64,000 bases of DNA, taken from assembly GCA_009777335.1 (NCBI GenBank), contig WRMC01000007.1:56886-120885 (forward strand), read 5' to 3'. This stretch comes from Treponema sp. (GTDB taxonomy: Bacteria > Spirochaetota > Spirochaetia > Treponematales > Breznakiellaceae). The notes under the pieces were generated by a model. That model had not been told where the DNA came from. It did no database searches and saw nothing but the letters and a program-made list of their open reading frames with translations. Of the stretch, positions 1-9,928 are shown one piece after another. Each line of letters opens with the position of its first letter. Position 1 is the first letter of the stretch. The translations under genes were made by a program, and so were the position numbers.

Positions 1-3000
1 GACATTCAATACAACACCTTTGTGGACCTGGCACCCAGTGATGGGATCTATAAGCTGGGCCATGTCTTTACGGGCTGGAATACCGCCTCCGATGGTTCGG
101 GGATTCCCTTCCTGGGGGGGCAAGAGCAGGTCCGCTTTAGGGACCACCTGACTAACCAGCCATTTAGCACCCTTTATGCTCAGTGGGCTGAAGTCCATCA
201 GGTGACCGTGGAATTTGACACCCTGGGGGGGAACCATGTACCCTACCGCTACGTGAGCGAAGACGGGGGCATTACCGAACCCCCCGAACCCAGTCTGGTA
301 CTTTTTTCCTTTGAGGGCTGGTACACCGATACTAGCTTTGAGACGAAATTTGAATTCGAGAAAAGGGACAGCGCGGGGGAACTTACCAATCCCGGTGCCT
401 TTACCAAAGTAGAAGGTAATATCACCCTCGTTGCCTTGTGGCTGGCGAGCAGCGGGGACGGCAGATTAACCATAACCTTCCATGCCAACGGCGGTGAATT
501 CGACGACGGGTCGGCGAAGTTTACCGAGCGGAGATTCCTGGGCCAGACAGTAAGGGCCCCGGATGATCCCGAAAAGGACCCGGAAGAATTTAATGGCTGG
601 TTTCACATCACTGGCCCTGTCATAACTGAAATTATTCCTCATAACGATAGCCGGTTTACCGACAATACCCCCTACGACTTTAATGAAGTGGTTCGAAGTG
701 ATATGAACCTCTATGCCCGCTGGGTCAATATGGCAGGCTACTTCGGCTATGGCACCGTGGAAAGCCCCTTCCTGGTGCGCAGCGTGGCGGATCTCCAGCT
801 GGTTGGTTCGGGGGATCCCCATCCGGAATACCTCAGCGGCCCCGACTGGGACCTGGATTCTCATTACCGGCAGTTGAATGACCTGCCCGAGAACGGTAGC
901 TCCATGCCCCCAGGAGACGAGTACAGCCCCATAGGCACTAGCGCTTCCAGCAGTTTTACCGGTGTCTACGACGGCAACGGTTATACCATCAAGGGCCTTA
1001 CTATCAGCAGGGCGGCCCCCTATGCTGGTCTTTTTGGATACATAGGCTCCGGGGGGCTGGTGAAGGACCTGGGTCTTGAGGAGGTAACTATCCTTAATAC
1101 CGGGGCCTATACCGGAGCCCTGGCGGGCCGAAATGATGGCACCATTACAAACAGTTATGCCAACAAGGGAACAGTTGAAGGCAGCTCCTATGTGGGCGGC
1201 CTGGTGGGTTATAACGGCGGCAGTTCTAGCCAAGGCATAAAAGAAAGCTATGTCATATTGGATGAGATAACCGCTACAGGGGGCACCGTCGGCGGCCTGG
1301 CGGGCTTTAATGATCTTGGCTCCCTTATAGAAAACACCTATGCTGCGGCGGACATCATGAGCGGCACAAGCCCCCTGGGCGGCCTGGTGGGAGTAAACCA
1401 AGGCGTTGTACGGTACAGCTATGCTACAGCGGAGCTAGATATTACAGGCGGCACTAGCAATAATGGCGGCCTGGTGGGCAGTAACATCAATGGAACTCTT
1501 CAAAACAGCGTGGCCCTTAGCCCCAGGGGAAAAACAAGCACTACCAGTATTCCATTTTATCGCTTAGGCGCTAACTCAGGCGGTTCCTTATCGAACCTCT
1601 TCGCCCGGAACATGGCCATTAATGATTCCTTTAGTTATTTTGGCAAGCAGTTTGCCGACACCACCCCCACGGGCCAGCACGGCTCTTCGATAGTATCTGT
1701 GGACGCAGCGGACTGGCTCAGCATAGAAGCCCATCTGGGGGCGATGACCGAGGCCTGGTGGGCTTCCAGCACGGGGTTGAATTTTAGTATCTCCAGTTCT
1801 GCCAACGGCCCTTCGATCTGGGTCTACCATGGCGGGAATGCGGCTAGTCACCGCCTCCCCACTTTACGCAACACCGGGGGCAGCCAGAACCCAAAAATGC
1901 TGGAAATAAGCAATCTGACGGACCTCTTACCCCAGGGGGAAGGGACAGAGACAAGCCCCTTCCTGGTGCGGAACGCGGAGGAACTGCAGATGGTCGGCGG
2001 GGGAACTGGAAACCCCAGCCCGGCCTACCGCCACTGGGCCCTGGACAAGCATTACCGGCAAACCGCCAACATCACCCTGCCTGCCCTGGTTGGCAGCGAA
2101 ACCAGTAACTTCACTCCCATAGGAACGAGCGGTGCAGAAAATACGTTTACCGGCTCTTATAATGGGGATGTCTATTCTATATCCAACCTTATCATTAATA
2201 TCAGCGGCAATAATTATGTGGGCCTATTCGGCCATATAAGCGGCGCAACATTACGTAACATCACCCTGGTGGATGTTGATGTTACCGGGCGTCTCTATGT
2301 AGGGTCATTAGTAGGATATGCCGCTGCCTCGCCTACCATAGAAAACTGTGAGGCCTCGGGAAAAGTCACCCATTACGGAACTGAAACTAGTAGTGCTACC
2401 GGCGGGCTAGTAGGGTGTCTATTGGGGGGTACCATAAGAAACAGCCATACCAACGTAACTGTAACGAGCCAATTTAATCGAGTCGGCGGGCTCGTAGGTG
2501 TAGCAAATACCTCTACCCAGGGGGATATCTTAATTATTAACTCATCGGCAAATGGTAATGTTACAGGGATTGATAGAGTTGGTGGTCTTGTCGGCGAGAA
2601 TAGGAATACTAATACTCAAGGTGCTTCAAATCCTAATATTTATGGAATAACCATTGAAAACTCTTTTGCCGAAGGCAATGTTAGTGGAACCAATTTTGTA
2701 GGGGGTCTTATAGGGGGGCATTATGAAACTCCTAACCTAACTGCACGCGATCCAAGTCTGATATACGACATCGTTTTAAGGAATACCTATGCCACAGGCG
2801 TAGTCCGAGGGGTAGACAATGTCGGCGGTCTTGCGGGCAATAACAGGGGGCAAATTTACGACTCCTGGGCAGAGGGTGCTGTCATCGCTACAGGGGATAA
2901 TGTCGGCGGTCTTGTGGGATATAATGATAGCCGCTGGTCGGATGAACAAAATGCAGCTTTGATACGGAACAGCTATGCTATAGGTAATGTTAAAGGAAAC

Positions 3001-3786
3001 CAAAATGTCGGGGGTCTTGTAGGCAGCACTATACTCGATACTATTGCAGACTATCCTAGCCTAATTGAAAGATCATACGCTACAGGTGATGTAGAGGGAA
3101 CCAGCCGTGTAGGCGGACTAGCGGGTTATCATAGTGGTGAAATTCGGGCTGCTTACGCTTCCGGCAGTGTTAAAGCTTCCGGCGACTATGCGGGTGGACT
3201 TGTGGGATATCATTCTCGAGGTCGTATTGAAAACAGTTACGCCATAGGTGATGTTACCGGTGACGCTAATGTAGGCGGTATTGCCGGTTATGCTTTTAAT
3301 GGTGCCATACAGTATACATATGCCACCGGAATAGTCACCGGAAATGATTATATCGGCGGTATTGTGGGAAATCATGGTGTCGCATCCACCACAACACAAT
3401 CAAGTGTTGCCCTTAACCCAAGTATATCAAGAATAGCATCATCAACATCACTAAATGTTAGGCGTGTAAAGGGAAATAACCCCTCCAATGCTGGGCTTAG
3501 TTTCAATTTTGCCCGGGGAGATATGCTTGTAAACGGAACGCCTCCAAGTGGGACCTATACTCACACCCAGCAACAAGGCGAGAGCATAGACCAAGCAAAG
3601 TGGACTGACAGGCAATGGTGGGTTACTGCTACTTCCGCTAACCCCCGCGGCCCGGGCTTTAACGGAACAGGCCATGCCAATGTCTGGAATTTCGACAACC
3701 TTGGCGGAACCAGCCGCAGTTTGCCCACCCTGAACGACATGCCGGGGCAGACCGCCCATCCCCAGGATCCGAGGATTAGGGATTGA
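1..3786 (+). CDS. InlB-repeat/GLUG-motif surface protein, 5' end outside window
   Basis: The reading frame is open from base 1, so the true start lies upstream; the GTG at 22 falls inside a repeat and is not a start. The visible part begins in an InlB B-type repeat (Flg_new/Listeria-Bacteroides type, pattern GWNT...LYAQW), followed by two more full repeats to about residue 235. Two blocks rich in GLUG motifs (GGLVGYN, VGGLAG) follow, separated by a linker ending in a PTLRNTGG segment; that segment recurs at the C-terminus as SLPTLND. Such proteins are normally exported and form elongated beta-rich surface or adhesin-like stalks; no enzymatic domain is visible. It is a paralogue of the next gene, which starts 1 base after this stop. 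The visible repeats match repeats 8-10 of that neighbour. Exact ligand unknown. Confidence 0.85.
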   Translation, partial: DIQYNTFVDLAPSDGIYKLGHVFTGWNTASDGSGIPFLGGQEQVRFRDHLTNQPFSTLYAQWAEVHQVTVEFDTLGGNHVPYRYVSEDGGITEPPEPSLVLFSFEGWYTDTSFETKFEFEKRDSAGELTNPGAFTKVEGNITLVALWLASSGDGRLTITFHANGGEFDDGSAKFTERRFLGQTVRAPDDPEKDPEEFNGWFHITGPVITEIIPHNDSRFTDNTPYDFNEVVRSDMNLYARWVNMAGYFGYGTVESPFLVRSVADLQLVGSGDPHPEYLSGPDWDLDSHYRQLNDLPENGSSMPPGDEYSPIGTSASSSFTGVYDGNGYTIKGLTISRAAPYAGLFGYIGSGGLVKDLGLEEVTILNTGAYTGALAGRNDGTITNSYANKGTVEGSSYVGGLVGYNGGSSSQGIKESYVILDEITATGGTVGGLAGFNDLGSLIENTYAAADIMSGTSPLGGLVGVNQGVVRYSYATAELDITGGTSNNGGLVGSNINGTLQNSVALSPRGKTSTTSIPFYRLGANSGGSLSNLFARNMAINDSFSYFGKQFADTTPTGQHGSSIVSVDAADWLSIEAHLGAMTEAWWASSTGLNFSISSSANGPSIWVYHGGNAASHRLPTLRNTGGSQNPKMLEISNLTDLLPQGEGTETSPFLVRNAEELQMVGGGTGNPSPAYRHWALDKHYRQTANITLPALVGSETSNFTPIGTSGAENTFTGSYNGDVYSISNLIINISGNNYVGLFGHISGATLRNITLVDVDVTGRLYVGSLVGYAAASPTIENCEASGKVTHYGTETSSATGGLVGCLLGGTIRNSHTNVTVTSQFNRVGGLVGVANTSTQGDILIINSSANGNVTGIDRVGGLVGENRNTNTQGASNPNIYGITIENSFAEGNVSGTNFVGGLIGGHYETPNLTARDPSLIYDIVLRNTYATGVVRGVDNVGGLAGNNRGQIYDSWAEGAVIATGDNVGGLVGYNDSRWSDEQNAALIRNSYAIGNVKGNQNVGGLVGSTILDTIADYPSLIERSYATGDVEGTSRVGGLAGYHSGEIRAAYASGSVKASGDYAGGLVGYHSRGRIENSYAIGDVTGDANVGGIAGYAFNGAIQYTYATGIVTGNDYIGGIVGNHGVASTTTQSSVALNPSISRIASSTSLNVRRVKGNNPSNAGLSFNFARGDMLVNGTPPSGTYTHTQQQGESIDQAKWTDRQWWVTATSANPRGPGFNGTGHANVWNFDNLGGTSRSLPTLNDMPGQTAHPQDPRIRD

Positions 3787-3787
3787 T

Positions 3788-6700
3788 ATGAAACGATCAA
3801 GCCCTCCCCCGGGGCGGTTTCGGGGTATGGCCATCCTCCTCCTCCTTTGCATGGTCTTTAGTGCCTGTGATGTCCTCTTTCTGGACTTGGCTGCCAAGGA
3901 CCCCTTTGAGGCGGGCTGGGATTCCCTGCCAGGGGGCTCCGGTTCAGGCTTTTCTGCCCGGGTGACGGTGACCTTTGATCCAAACCATACTGATCCCCGC
4001 CTATCCAGTTACCTGGATTCTGTCACGGTGCCCATCAATTCTACCTTGCAAGCTAGTTCCTTGCCCCGCTGGTACCAGAAGCTAGATGAGGACCACAATT
4101 GGACTAACCCCCATTTCCTCGGCTGGAACACCAAAAAGGATGGAACCGGGGATCCTTTTGACTACCGGACCCCAGTCTTGGAAGATATGACCGTCTACGC
4201 CCACTGGGTCGAAGATTCCGGGGAGGGCTATGTAGAGTTTAAGAACGATGAGGGGCATCAGCTGTCCTATCCCAGCAAAGTTCCCCTTGATGGGGATAGA
4301 AAACTGGTCCTGCTCCCCGCACCTCCGGAACGGCATGGCTGGATCTTCTATGGCTGGTATACCCAACCTGACGGCAAGGGGCAGATAGTCACCCACATCA
4401 CCGAGCTTGATGGCTCGATAGATACCCTCTATGCCCACTGGATAGCCGTGCCCCATGCGGTGACCTATGACCTGGACGGGGGGACCATGCCGGAGACTTT
4501 CCGCCTTCAGCAGATCCTGGAGCCGGACCATAACTACGAATGGAAGGTTACCGAGCCCTCTACAGAACCCACCCGGACTGGGTACAACTTTGTCCACTGG
4601 GCCCGGGTGGACGAGCAGGGCGGCTCCGGAGATCGCTGGGACTTTCTCAATGAGCATGTGGAGGATCACCTTACCCTTAGGGCCGTCTGGAACACCCGGG
4701 TCTACCAGCTTGGGTATTATCCCAATGGGGGCAGCCCCGCCTCTCCTGTTACTATTCAAAGCATCCGATATGATGATCCCCCGGACCTGCTGACACCCGG
4801 GGACCTGGATTTTAGCCATAGTACCCTGAGCTTCCTCAATTGGAACAACCAGCCAGACGACAACCAGTGGGCAACTCGATTTCACCCGGGCCAGAGCCTG
4901 GCCCTGATCCCCCGCTGGGGAGATGAGCTATCGGGACATTTGTATGAGCTCTATGCCCATTGGGGTGATGCGAGTTCAGGGGCTACGGGAGTTTCGGTTT
5001 ACTTTAACCTGAATGGGGGTTCCATGGCGGAAGGCCAGAACCACCCCGCGGCCCTGAACAATAGGGACCCCGACCAGGGGATTCCCCGGCCCCCCAATGA
5101 TCCCCAACGGAGGGGCTACGACTTTAAGGGCTGGTACAGGATCCATAACCCAGATTTTTCGGACCACACAAATCCAGATAACCAGGCCTGGCTGTTTAAT
5201 GATGACCCCACCCCCGAAGTGGTGGGGATGAACCGGACCCTCTTTGCGGGCTGGGAGATCCGGGAATACAGCCTTAGCTATGATGCCAATGCGGGGACCG
5301 ATACGGTCACCCCGCCTACCGCCCATACAGACATACCCTACGACCAAGCTGAGATGATCAAGGGCCCTGACGAAAATGCCCGGCCGGGCTGGCGCTTCCT
5401 TCGCTGGAACACCGCCGCAGATGGTTCGGGCCAGAACATCTATGCGGGGCAGAACATGAGCGCCCTTGATACCTGGGGCGGAGCCGTAACTGACCTGGTC
5501 CTCTATGCCCAGTGGGAAACCTTGACCTATACGGTGAGCTACTATTCCACCGGGGGTACAGCGGTAGCGGCCCGGCCAAATATACCCCATGACGGAGTAA
5601 TCGAAGCGGAGCCTCAACCCACCAGGACGGGTTATACCTTCGATGGCTGGCATACCAAAAATGGGACTGCCGATGATGACTGGGAAGACCCGTGGGTCTT
5701 TGGCCCCAGCGGAACCGGAACTCCGGTTACTGGGTCCATCACCCTCTTTGCCCGGTGGAATCCCCGGCTCTATACCCTCCATTACGACCTAAACGGAGGC
5801 TCCGGCACAGTGCCCGACAGCAAGGTGAATATTCAATACAATACCTTTGTGGACATAGCACCCAGCGATGGGATCTACTGGCTGGGCTTTGTCTTTACGG
5901 GCTGGAATACCGAAAAAGACGGCTCTGGAGTTCCCTTCCTGGGGGGTCAGAAGGATGTCCGCTTTAGGGACCACCTGACCAATGAGCCCTATAGCACCCT
6001 CTATGCCCAATGGACCGAAGCCCGGCGGCTAACCGTGGAGTTCAACACCCTGGGGGGGACCCATGTACCCTACCACTACGTGAGCGAAGACGGGGGCATT
6101 ACCGCACCCTCCTCACCCAGCCTGGCGGGCTTTACCTTTGGGGGCTGGTATACCGATATCACCTTTGGCACGGCCTTTGATTTTGAAGTTCGGGATGTGA
6201 TGGGGGAGCTTACCAACTCCGGGGCCTTCACCCCAGTTTCAAGCAACATCACCCTTGTCGCCAAGTGGCTGTGGACCGGCAGTGTGGACGGCATGTTTAC
6301 CATCACCTTCAATGCCAATGATGGCGAATTCGACGACGGGTTAGCGATTAAAACCGAGAAGAGATTCCTGGGGCAGACAATAGCAGCCCCGGATGATCCT
6401 GAAAGAGATACCGATGAATTTAACGGCTGGTTTAGGATAGATGGGAGTGTTGACATCCCCATTCCCCATTACCATTCCCAATTTACCGACAATACCCCCT
6501 ACGATTTTAATCGGGAGATTCGAGGCGGGTTTACCCTCTATGCCCGGTGGGTCGATACAACTAGCTACTTTGGCCAAGGCACTGCCAGAAGCCCCTTCCT
6601 GGTCCGGACCCTGGCGGACCTGGAACGGGTTGGTTCGGGGGAACGCCATCCAGACCATCCCGATTATCCCGGCGGCCCAACTTGGGACCTGGACAAGCAC

Positions 6701-9073
6701 TATCGGCAGATGAATAACCTGCCCGAAAACGGCAATTCCATGCCGGGAAGCTTCAGCCCCATAGGCAGCGGGTCTGGTACGAGCAGCTTCCACGGGGTCT
6801 ACGATGGCAACGGCTTTAGCATTACCGGTCTTGAAATAGATCATACAAGCGATAACATCGGCCTCTTTGGGTATATAGACACCGTGGGGACCAATGTAGG
6901 AACGGTCCGTAACCTGGGCCTGGAGAAGGTTCATATCAGGGGCACCGGTAATAATATGGGCAGCCTGGCGGGGACAAACCACGGCATAATTGAAAATAGC
7001 TATGTCAACGGCGGTACCGTTGTAACAGGAAATTATCCTAATGTCGGCGGCCTGGTGGGTGATAACCGGGGCACCATAAGCGAAAGTTATGTCATCATGG
7101 AAAGGGTCACCAGTACCTCCTATGCCCTCGGGGGCCTGGTGGGGCAGAACCGGGGGACCATTACAAACACCTATGCTGCGGTAGATATAGTCTATACCAC
7201 CAATGAATATGCCGGCGGCCTGGTGGGAAGAAACGGCGCAAGCAGCAGTGATAGAGGGACCATACAGTTTAGCTATGCCACCGCCCATGTAAGCGGGCGG
7301 GGCGATTCAGCCGGATTAGTGGGTTACACCCCCAATGGGGATATACAGAACAGCGTCGCCCTTAACCCAAATCTGGTTAACGCAAATCCGCCTTCTAATA
7401 CTCTCTATCGCATATACGGAAATACCAATGGCAATACCATTGCTAACAACTTTGCCCGGAACATGGTAATAAACGGCAATGTTGATTACCTTGGTACCCA
7501 GTCCGCCGACACCACCCCCACGGGCCAGCACGGCTCTTCCATCATGCCCGCCGACGCAGCGAATCGCTTCAGCATAGACGCCCATCTGGGGGTGATGAAC
7601 GAAACCTGGTGGGGATCCAATCCGGGCTTTGATATCTCCAGTACTGTAAACGGCCCTTCGGTCTGGCAGTTCCACCCCGGCGGGAATGCAGACAGCCACA
7701 CCCTCCCCACTTTACGTAAAACCGGGGGTGATCAGGAACCGAAGATGCAGGAGATCCACCAGGGCTCAGGTGAATCAGAAGACGACCCCTTCCTGGTCTA
7801 TGATGTGCCAACCCTGCAGCGGGTGGGGAGGGCGACTCCCCCTTACGCCAACTGGACCCTGTCCGCCCACTACCTGCAGATAGCAGATATAGACATGGCC
7901 GCGGCAGGAACCTTTACTCCTATCGCACACTTATCCATAGAGTTTGATGGCGTGTACGAAGGAGGCGGTCATACCATCTCTAACCTTACCGTTTCTGCTC
8001 TTAGTGGACCTGTCGGCCTCTTTGCCACTATTACTAATGATGTTACATCTCTCGGTATTATCCGAAACCTAGGCCTAGTAGATGTAAATGCTTCGGGGCC
8101 TAGCCTTACAGGGGCCCTCGTAGGAGCGAATTATGGGGGAACCATAATAAACTGTTTTGCCACCGGCACAGTCACTGGTACTGGCACTACGATTGGGGGC
8201 CTAGTAGGTCGAAATGAGGGCAAGATAGAAAAGTCATATGCAAATATGACCAATGTTGTAGGGAGTAACTATGTGGGAGGTCTTTCAGGGGTCAATGCAT
8301 CTGGTGCAACAATTCAAAACAGTTATGCTATCGGAACAGTTACCAATAATGGTACATCAACTAGCGGGGGTTTAGTGGGCCGCAATGAAGGGGAAATTGT
8401 AGAGTCTTATGCTCAGATGGAAAATATCATAGGCAACACCAGCAGTAATGTGGGGGGTCTTGTAGGGTCTAATGGGACCACAGGTACCATACTCAACAGT
8501 TATGCCGCAGTCAAGTCAGTCAGTGGTTTCTCTTATGTGGGCGGCGTAGTGGGAGAAAACGAGGGGACCATTGATCGTACCTATGCTACCGCAGTGGTTG
8601 CTGCATCTTATTTATATGGACTTGCAGGGGGTGTGGTGGGCTACAACCGTAGCACAGGCATTGTAAGGAACAGTGTAGCCCTCAACCCCAGTGTTGCAAG
8701 GGGTGCTGGAAGTGGCTCTTCATCAGGTCGTATATATGGGACTAATGAAGGTACCCTCTCTAACAACTGGGCCCGGGGAAACATGCGGGTGAATGGCAGT
8801 ATTATTTTAGCAGCGAACAGCGAAGCATCAAGGAATGGCCGGCACGGTATGTCTATAGGGGGCTTGGCTGATGTAGGAAATGATTTTATTTTAACGGCCC
8901 TTCTGGGAGTATGGTGGTATAACGTAGTGCCACCATTTCCACCACTTCCTACTTCAGGGCCCGAGTTCAGCCGTGATATTTGGGAATTTAGTACCATCGA
9001 TTCCTGGATCAGCCATAAACTCCCCACCCTGCGCGAAACCGAAGGGGACCAGAACCCCCGTATGCTGGATTAA
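3788..9073 (+). CDS. Giant lipoprotein with ten InlB-type repeats and GLUG blocks
   Basis: Full-length 1761-residue protein. The N-terminus has basic residues, a hydrophobic stretch MAILLLLCMVFSAC and a lipobox FSAC, so it is predicted to be lipid-anchored. Residues about 55-920 hold ten InlB B-like repeats by eye (each with a G.dF.GW core and an LYA.W-type end). From about 950 to 1700 come two GLUG-motif blocks (GGLVGQN, VGGLVGSN). The two blocks are joined by a W.F..H.LPTLRKTGGDQ.PKM segment, which recurs at the very C-terminus (KLPTLRETEGDQNPRMLD). The start overlaps nothing and follows the previous stop by one base, so the two are probably co-transcribed. Family knowledge: such repeats are structural, found in adhesins and S-layer-like proteins. 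Function here is inferred as surface attachment or matrix; no substrate can be named. Confidence 0.88.
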   Translation: MKRSSPPPGRFRGMAILLLLCMVFSACDVLFLDLAAKDPFEAGWDSLPGGSGSGFSARVTVTFDPNHTDPRLSSYLDSVTVPINSTLQASSLPRWYQKLDEDHNWTNPHFLGWNTKKDGTGDPFDYRTPVLEDMTVYAHWVEDSGEGYVEFKNDEGHQLSYPSKVPLDGDRKLVLLPAPPERHGWIFYGWYTQPDGKGQIVTHITELDGSIDTLYAHWIAVPHAVTYDLDGGTMPETFRLQQILEPDHNYEWKVTEPSTEPTRTGYNFVHWARVDEQGGSGDRWDFLNEHVEDHLTLRAVWNTRVYQLGYYPNGGSPASPVTIQSIRYDDPPDLLTPGDLDFSHSTLSFLNWNNQPDDNQWATRFHPGQSLALIPRWGDELSGHLYELYAHWGDASSGATGVSVYFNLNGGSMAEGQNHPAALNNRDPDQGIPRPPNDPQRRGYDFKGWYRIHNPDFSDHTNPDNQAWLFNDDPTPEVVGMNRTLFAGWEIREYSLSYDANAGTDTVTPPTAHTDIPYDQAEMIKGPDENARPGWRFLRWNTAADGSGQNIYAGQNMSALDTWGGAVTDLVLYAQWETLTYTVSYYSTGGTAVAARPNIPHDGVIEAEPQPTRTGYTFDGWHTKNGTADDDWEDPWVFGPSGTGTPVTGSITLFARWNPRLYTLHYDLNGGSGTVPDSKVNIQYNTFVDIAPSDGIYWLGFVFTGWNTEKDGSGVPFLGGQKDVRFRDHLTNEPYSTLYAQWTEARRLTVEFNTLGGTHVPYHYVSEDGGITAPSSPSLAGFTFGGWYTDITFGTAFDFEVRDVMGELTNSGAFTPVSSNITLVAKWLWTGSVDGMFTITFNANDGEFDDGLAIKTEKRFLGQTIAAPDDPERDTDEFNGWFRIDGSVDIPIPHYHSQFTDNTPYDFNREIRGGFTLYARWVDTTSYFGQGTARSPFLVRTLADLERVGSGERHPDHPDYPGGPTWDLDKHYRQMNNLPENGNSMPGSFSPIGSGSGTSSFHGVYDGNGFSITGLEIDHTSDNIGLFGYIDTVGTNVGTVRNLGLEKVHIRGTGNNMGSLAGTNHGIIENSYVNGGTVVTGNYPNVGGLVGDNRGTISESYVIMERVTSTSYALGGLVGQNRGTITNTYAAVDIVYTTNEYAGGLVGRNGASSSDRGTIQFSYATAHVSGRGDSAGLVGYTPNGDIQNSVALNPNLVNANPPSNTLYRIYGNTNGNTIANNFARNMVINGNVDYLGTQSADTTPTGQHGSSIMPADAANRFSIDAHLGVMNETWWGSNPGFDISSTVNGPSVWQFHPGGNADSHTLPTLRKTGGDQEPKMQEIHQGSGESEDDPFLVYDVPTLQRVGRATPPYANWTLSAHYLQIADIDMAAAGTFTPIAHLSIEFDGVYEGGGHTISNLTVSALSGPVGLFATITNDVTSLGIIRNLGLVDVNASGPSLTGALVGANYGGTIINCFATGTVTGTGTTIGGLVGRNEGKIEKSYANMTNVVGSNYVGGLSGVNASGATIQNSYAIGTVTNNGTSTSGGLVGRNEGEIVESYAQMENIIGNTSSNVGGLVGSNGTTGTILNSYAAVKSVSGFSYVGGVVGENEGTIDRTYATAVVAASYLYGLAGGVVGYNRSTGIVRNSVALNPSVARGAGSGSSSGRIYGTNEGTLSNNWARGNMRVNGSIILAANSEASRNGRHGMSIGGLADVGNDFILTALLGVWWYNVVPPFPPLPTSGPEFSRDIWEFSTIDSWISHKLPTLRETEGDQNPRMLD

Positions 9074-9153
9074 AGCTATGGATAAGGTTTCCCAATAAGC
9101 TGCTTCTGTCTTAAGAGCTAGGAAAGCTTCTGCAGTAATATACTTATGTATTC

Positions 9154-9182
9154 TTGTTTTTCCCCATGACTTATGTTATGAT
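9154..9182 (+). promoter_or_regulatory. Sigma70-type promoter, probably leaderless start
   Basis: TTGTTT (9154-9159), a 17-bp spacer, then TATGAT (9177-9182). The start codon of the PIN gene begins 6 bases after the -10 box, where transcription should begin, and no Shine-Dalgarno sequence is present. Confidence 0.6.
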
Positions 9183-9188
9183 GTAGAT

Positions 9189-9638
9189 ATGCCGAGGATT
9201 AAGGTCTATCTGGATAATTGCACATTTAACCGCCCCTTTGATGATCAGCGTCAAATACGTATTTCCCTTGAGTCACAGGCAAAACTATATATTCAGCGGT
9301 TGATAATTGACAAAAGCATCGACTTAATCTGCTCTTATATGAATTTTTTTGAAAATAGTGAAAATCCAAATAATGAAAATAAAAATTCTATCAAGAGTTT
9401 TTTTAATTATGCAGTTGAATTTATCGATATAGATAAAGCAGATATTATAGAAACCCATGCAGAGGAATTGAAAAAAATGAAAATTAAATCAAATGATGCA
9501 ATTCACCTTGCTTGCGCAATAGAAGCAAAATGTGATTTTTTTATTACAACAGATGATGTATTATTGAAAAACGTTCATAATGAAACTATTCGTGTATTAA
9601 GTCCAATTGATTTCATTTCGGAGGTTAACGATGCGTAA
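9189..9638 (+). CDS. PIN-domain protein, toxin-like
   Basis: A 149-residue protein with the PIN-fold pattern: an N-terminal acidic residue in VYLDNCTFNRP (Asp9), a central SNDAIHLACA with the second conserved Asp, and ITTDD near the end for metal binding. PIN domains of toxin-antitoxin pairs are Mg2+-dependent ribonucleases. The LDNCTFNRPFDD opening is typical of a subfamily found next to a small conserved partner, as here. The sequence is strikingly AT-rich compared with the genes on either side, suggesting separate acquisition. It overlaps the following small gene by 8 bases. RNase activity is inferred from the fold, not shown. Confidence 0.75.
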   Translation: MPRIKVYLDNCTFNRPFDDQRQIRISLESQAKLYIQRLIIDKSIDLICSYMNFFENSENPNNENKNSIKSFFNYAVEFIDIDKADIIETHAEELKKMKIKSNDAIHLACAIEAKCDFFITTDDVLLKNVHNETIRVLSPIDFISEVNDA

Positions 9639-9849
9639 TACTGCTGTTATTCTTAATGATGGTATGAATTATCTTCTTGAAAAACTAGGTACCCTGGAAA
9701 CAGAAATATTTATTTCTCACATTTTAAGAGAATCTTTTGATTACACAACCTGGCAAAAAGAGCACTACGCAGAAATTTCAATAAAAGAATTAAATATGAA
9801 AGCAGTCGAATATGTGAAAACTAATCCTTTATTCACACAAAACACTTAA
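9631..9849 (+). CDS. Small partner of PIN protein, putative antitoxin
   Basis: A 72-residue protein starting at the ATG at 9631, which has a GGAGG Shine-Dalgarno sequence at 9620-9624; a longer frame from a TTG at 9607 is not supported. The start lies inside the 3' end of the PIN gene, so translation is probably coupled. No clear DNA-binding motif is visible. The sequence opens MRNTAVILNDGMNYLLEKLG and is AT-rich like its partner. Order toxin then partner is the reverse of the usual antitoxin-first arrangement. The antitoxin role is inferred only from size, overlap and neighbour. Confidence 0.6.
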   Translation: MRNTAVILNDGMNYLLEKLGTLETEIFISHILRESFDYTTWQKEHYAEISIKELNMKAVEYVKTNPLFTQNT

Positions 9850-9928
9850 CTAGTGCAAAACGATAGCGACAGTCCCCTGGGATATAAAGTATTTCTAGAT
9901 AAAACCCTTCTTCGGCTTTATTAACATT

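Noticed and set aside
466..1401. Long minus-strand ORF (311 codons) opposite the GLUG region
   Set aside because: It is the antisense of a repetitive coding region, its product is low-complexity and it has no ribosome site; several similar ORFs exist opposite other genes for the same reason.
9850..9928. Possible terminator between the PIN module and the APH gene
   Set aside because: No stable GC stem with a T-run could be found.
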